Made by a program: the position numbers and the translations under genes
Origin: Verrucomicrobiota bacterium
Lineage (GTDB): Bacteria > Verrucomicrobiota > Verrucomicrobiia > Verrucomicrobiales > DEV007
NCBI GenBank assembly: GCA_027618625.1
Contig: JAQCER010000140.1
Location: 1 to 7,435 of the forward strand
Length of the DNA: 7,435 bases
Reading direction: 5' to 3'
Shown here: positions 6,470 to 7,435 of the stretch, one piece after another
Position numbering within the stretch: position 1 is the first letter of the stretch
Layout: each line of letters begins with the position of its first letter
Notes under the pieces: model-generated
Seen by the model: only the letters and a program-made list of their open reading frames with translations
Databases searched by the model: none
Told to the model about the DNA's origin: nothing

Positions 6470-7136
6470 GTCCTGGCTGGCGCCGTTGTTGCAGTGCAAT
6501 GACAGCGCCTATCCCGTTGGCGCGTTTGCACATTCGTTCGGGCTCGAAGGCATGGTGCAAACCGGAAGCGTTCACGATCGCGCCTCGCTGTTGGCATACC
6601 TGCTCGGCCCTGTGAAGCACGGGCTATCTCATAGCGACTTGCCGATTCTCCTGCACGCGAACACCGCTGCTGCGGAAAATGATGCCAGCCAGCTGGTTCA
6701 ATTGGACTATCTCTCTGCCGCCTGTCGTGCCCCGTCTGAGCTCTGCGATGCAGCGACCCGCGTTGGCAGGCAGCGATTGGAAATGCTGCAGTCGGTCTGG
6801 TCGCTTCACTTTGATATTCCGAAGCTGGAGCTGCCCTGCCAGCAGGCGCCGGTAGTTGCCGGGATCGAGGCACACGTCCTTGGAGCGCCGATCGATCATG
6901 CCATGGTCGCCTATGCAAATGGCGCGTTTGCCGCGGTGCTCAGTGCGGCCATCAAGCTCCTTCGATTGGGCCAGACTGCCATCCAGCAGATGCTCATGGA
7001 GTGCGGTCAGACACTGGAGTCCATTCTCGCGACCGCCAGAACGATCGGTCTTGATGAAGTGGGATCGTTCGCGCCCTTGCTCGACACTTCTTCCATGCGC
7101 CATGAACGCTGCGCCGCACGCCTTTTTCTATCATGA
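6426..7136 (+). CDS. ureF: Urease accessory protein UreF
   Basis: This 236-residue all-helical protein bridges UreD and UreG in the complex that carbamylates the active-site lysine and inserts nickel. The family motif [20 protein letters not shown] then SFGLEG lies at residues 17-42, and the conserved C-terminus ends [13 protein letters not shown]. An upstream in-frame ATG at 6408 would add six residues. I prefer 6426 because it shortens the overlap with ureE. No later ATG could retain the SAYPVGAF core, so an overlap of at least 44 bases with ureE is unavoidable. Residues 1-14 are a Thr/Ser/Pro-rich, poorly conserved lead. The stop TGA overlaps the ureG ATG (ATGA), a classic coupling arrangement. 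Confidence 0.95.
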   Translation: MTTITSSAPPTPRFESWLAPLLQCNDSAYPVGAFAHSFGLEGMVQTGSVHDRASLLAYLLGPVKHGLSHSDLPILLHANTAAAENDASQLVQLDYLSAACRAPSELCDAATRVGRQRLEMLQSVWSLHFDIPKLELPCQQAPVVAGIEAHVLGAPIDHAMVAYANGAFAAVLSAAIKLLRLGQTAIQQMLMECGQTLESILATARTIGLDEVGSFAPLLDTSSMRHERCAARLFLS

Positions 7137-7435
7137 ATCCCAAACCCTTCATCCGCGTAGGAATCGGTGGCCCAGTTGGATCTGGTAAAACCACACTCGC
7201 CCGCGTCCTGTGCGAACACTTTCGCGATCAGTGCAACATGGCGGTCGTCACCAACGATATCTACACTCGCGAGGACGCCATGGCATTGCAACGAAGCGGT
7301 GCCTTGAGTCCGGATCGCATCGTCGGTGTCGAAACCGGCGGTTGTCCGCATACCGCGATTCGCGACGACATCTCGATGAATCTCGAAGCCATTCGCGATT
7401 TGCGCGCATTGCACGAGGGCCTTGAGTTGGTGCTG
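7133..7435 (+). CDS. ureG: Urease accessory GTPase UreG, N-terminal half (cut by right window edge)
   Basis: An open frame of 101 codons runs from the ATG at 7133 to the window edge without a stop. UreG is the SIMIBI-class GTPase that powers nickel insertion into urease. Visible motifs are the P-loop GGPVGSGKT (residues 12-20), the NDIYTREDA segment (41-49) and [14 protein letters not shown] (66-79), which contains the nickel-binding Cys-Pro-His motif at 71-73. The full protein is normally about 200 residues, so roughly half is missing. The start overlaps the ureF stop by four bases (ATGA), with a run of five T residues five bases upstream instead of a Shine-Dalgarno. Confidence 0.97.
   Translation, partial: MNPKPFIRVGIGGPVGSGKTTLARVLCEHFRDQCNMAVVTNDIYTREDAMALQRSGALSPDRIVGVETGGCPHTAIRDDISMNLEAIRDLRALHEGLELVL

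Noticed and set aside
6436..6918. Minus-strand open frame of 160 codons inside ureF
   Set aside because: Its Arg/Ala/Gln-rich composition and position opposite a conserved gene mark it as a shadow.

Overview
The window is a dedicated urea-use locus from a Gram-negative bacterium. It holds two gene blocks that read away from a shared control region of 379 bases (2250-2628). The leftward block (minus strand) is urtA, the urea-binding lipoprotein of an ABC importer, followed by urtB, a permease subunit cut off by the left edge. The rightward block (plus strand) is a predicted outer-membrane beta-barrel protein, a strong intrinsic terminator, and then the urease genes ureA, ureB, ureC, ureE, ureF and the first 101 codons of ureG, cut off by the right edge. 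The order ureABCEFG has no ureD before ureA. That gene and urtCDE, if present, must lie outside the window.

The most interesting part is the control region. It carries two back-to-back sequences that match the sigma-54 (RpoN) -24/-12 promoter with exact GG/GC spacing. One faces urtA (2345-2329, minus) and one faces the barrel gene (2526-2543, plus). Between them lie a perfect 7+7 inverted repeat (2427-2448), whose centre is about 115-119 bases from both predicted transcription starts, a perfect 12-base palindrome (2389-2400) and a short 5+5 repeat (2350-2360). This layout suggests that one enhancer-binding regulator, of the NtrC kind, switches on outer-membrane entry and inner-membrane import of urea together, most likely under nitrogen limitation. 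The regulator itself is not in the window.

Proposed flow: urea crosses the outer membrane through the barrel protein (inferred from context only), is captured by UrtA, passes through UrtB and its unseen partners, and is hydrolysed in the cytoplasm by UreABC. UreE, UreF and UreG help load the nickel centre. A 13-base-pair hairpin terminator lies between the barrel gene and ureA, and no good promoter is visible after it. Urease expression may therefore depend on readthrough of the sigma-54 transcript or on a promoter type I do not recognise.

Organism: the signal peptide, the lipoprotein, the C-terminal phenylalanine of the barrel protein and the full urt system indicate a Gram-negative bacterium. 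The near absence of Shine-Dalgarno sequences, the divergent barrel protein and the gene order make me favour Verrucomicrobiota or a relative, but this is a guess from style, not a demonstrated assignment. No RNA genes, mobile elements or CRISPR arrays were seen. The genes look intact and belong to one coherent pathway.
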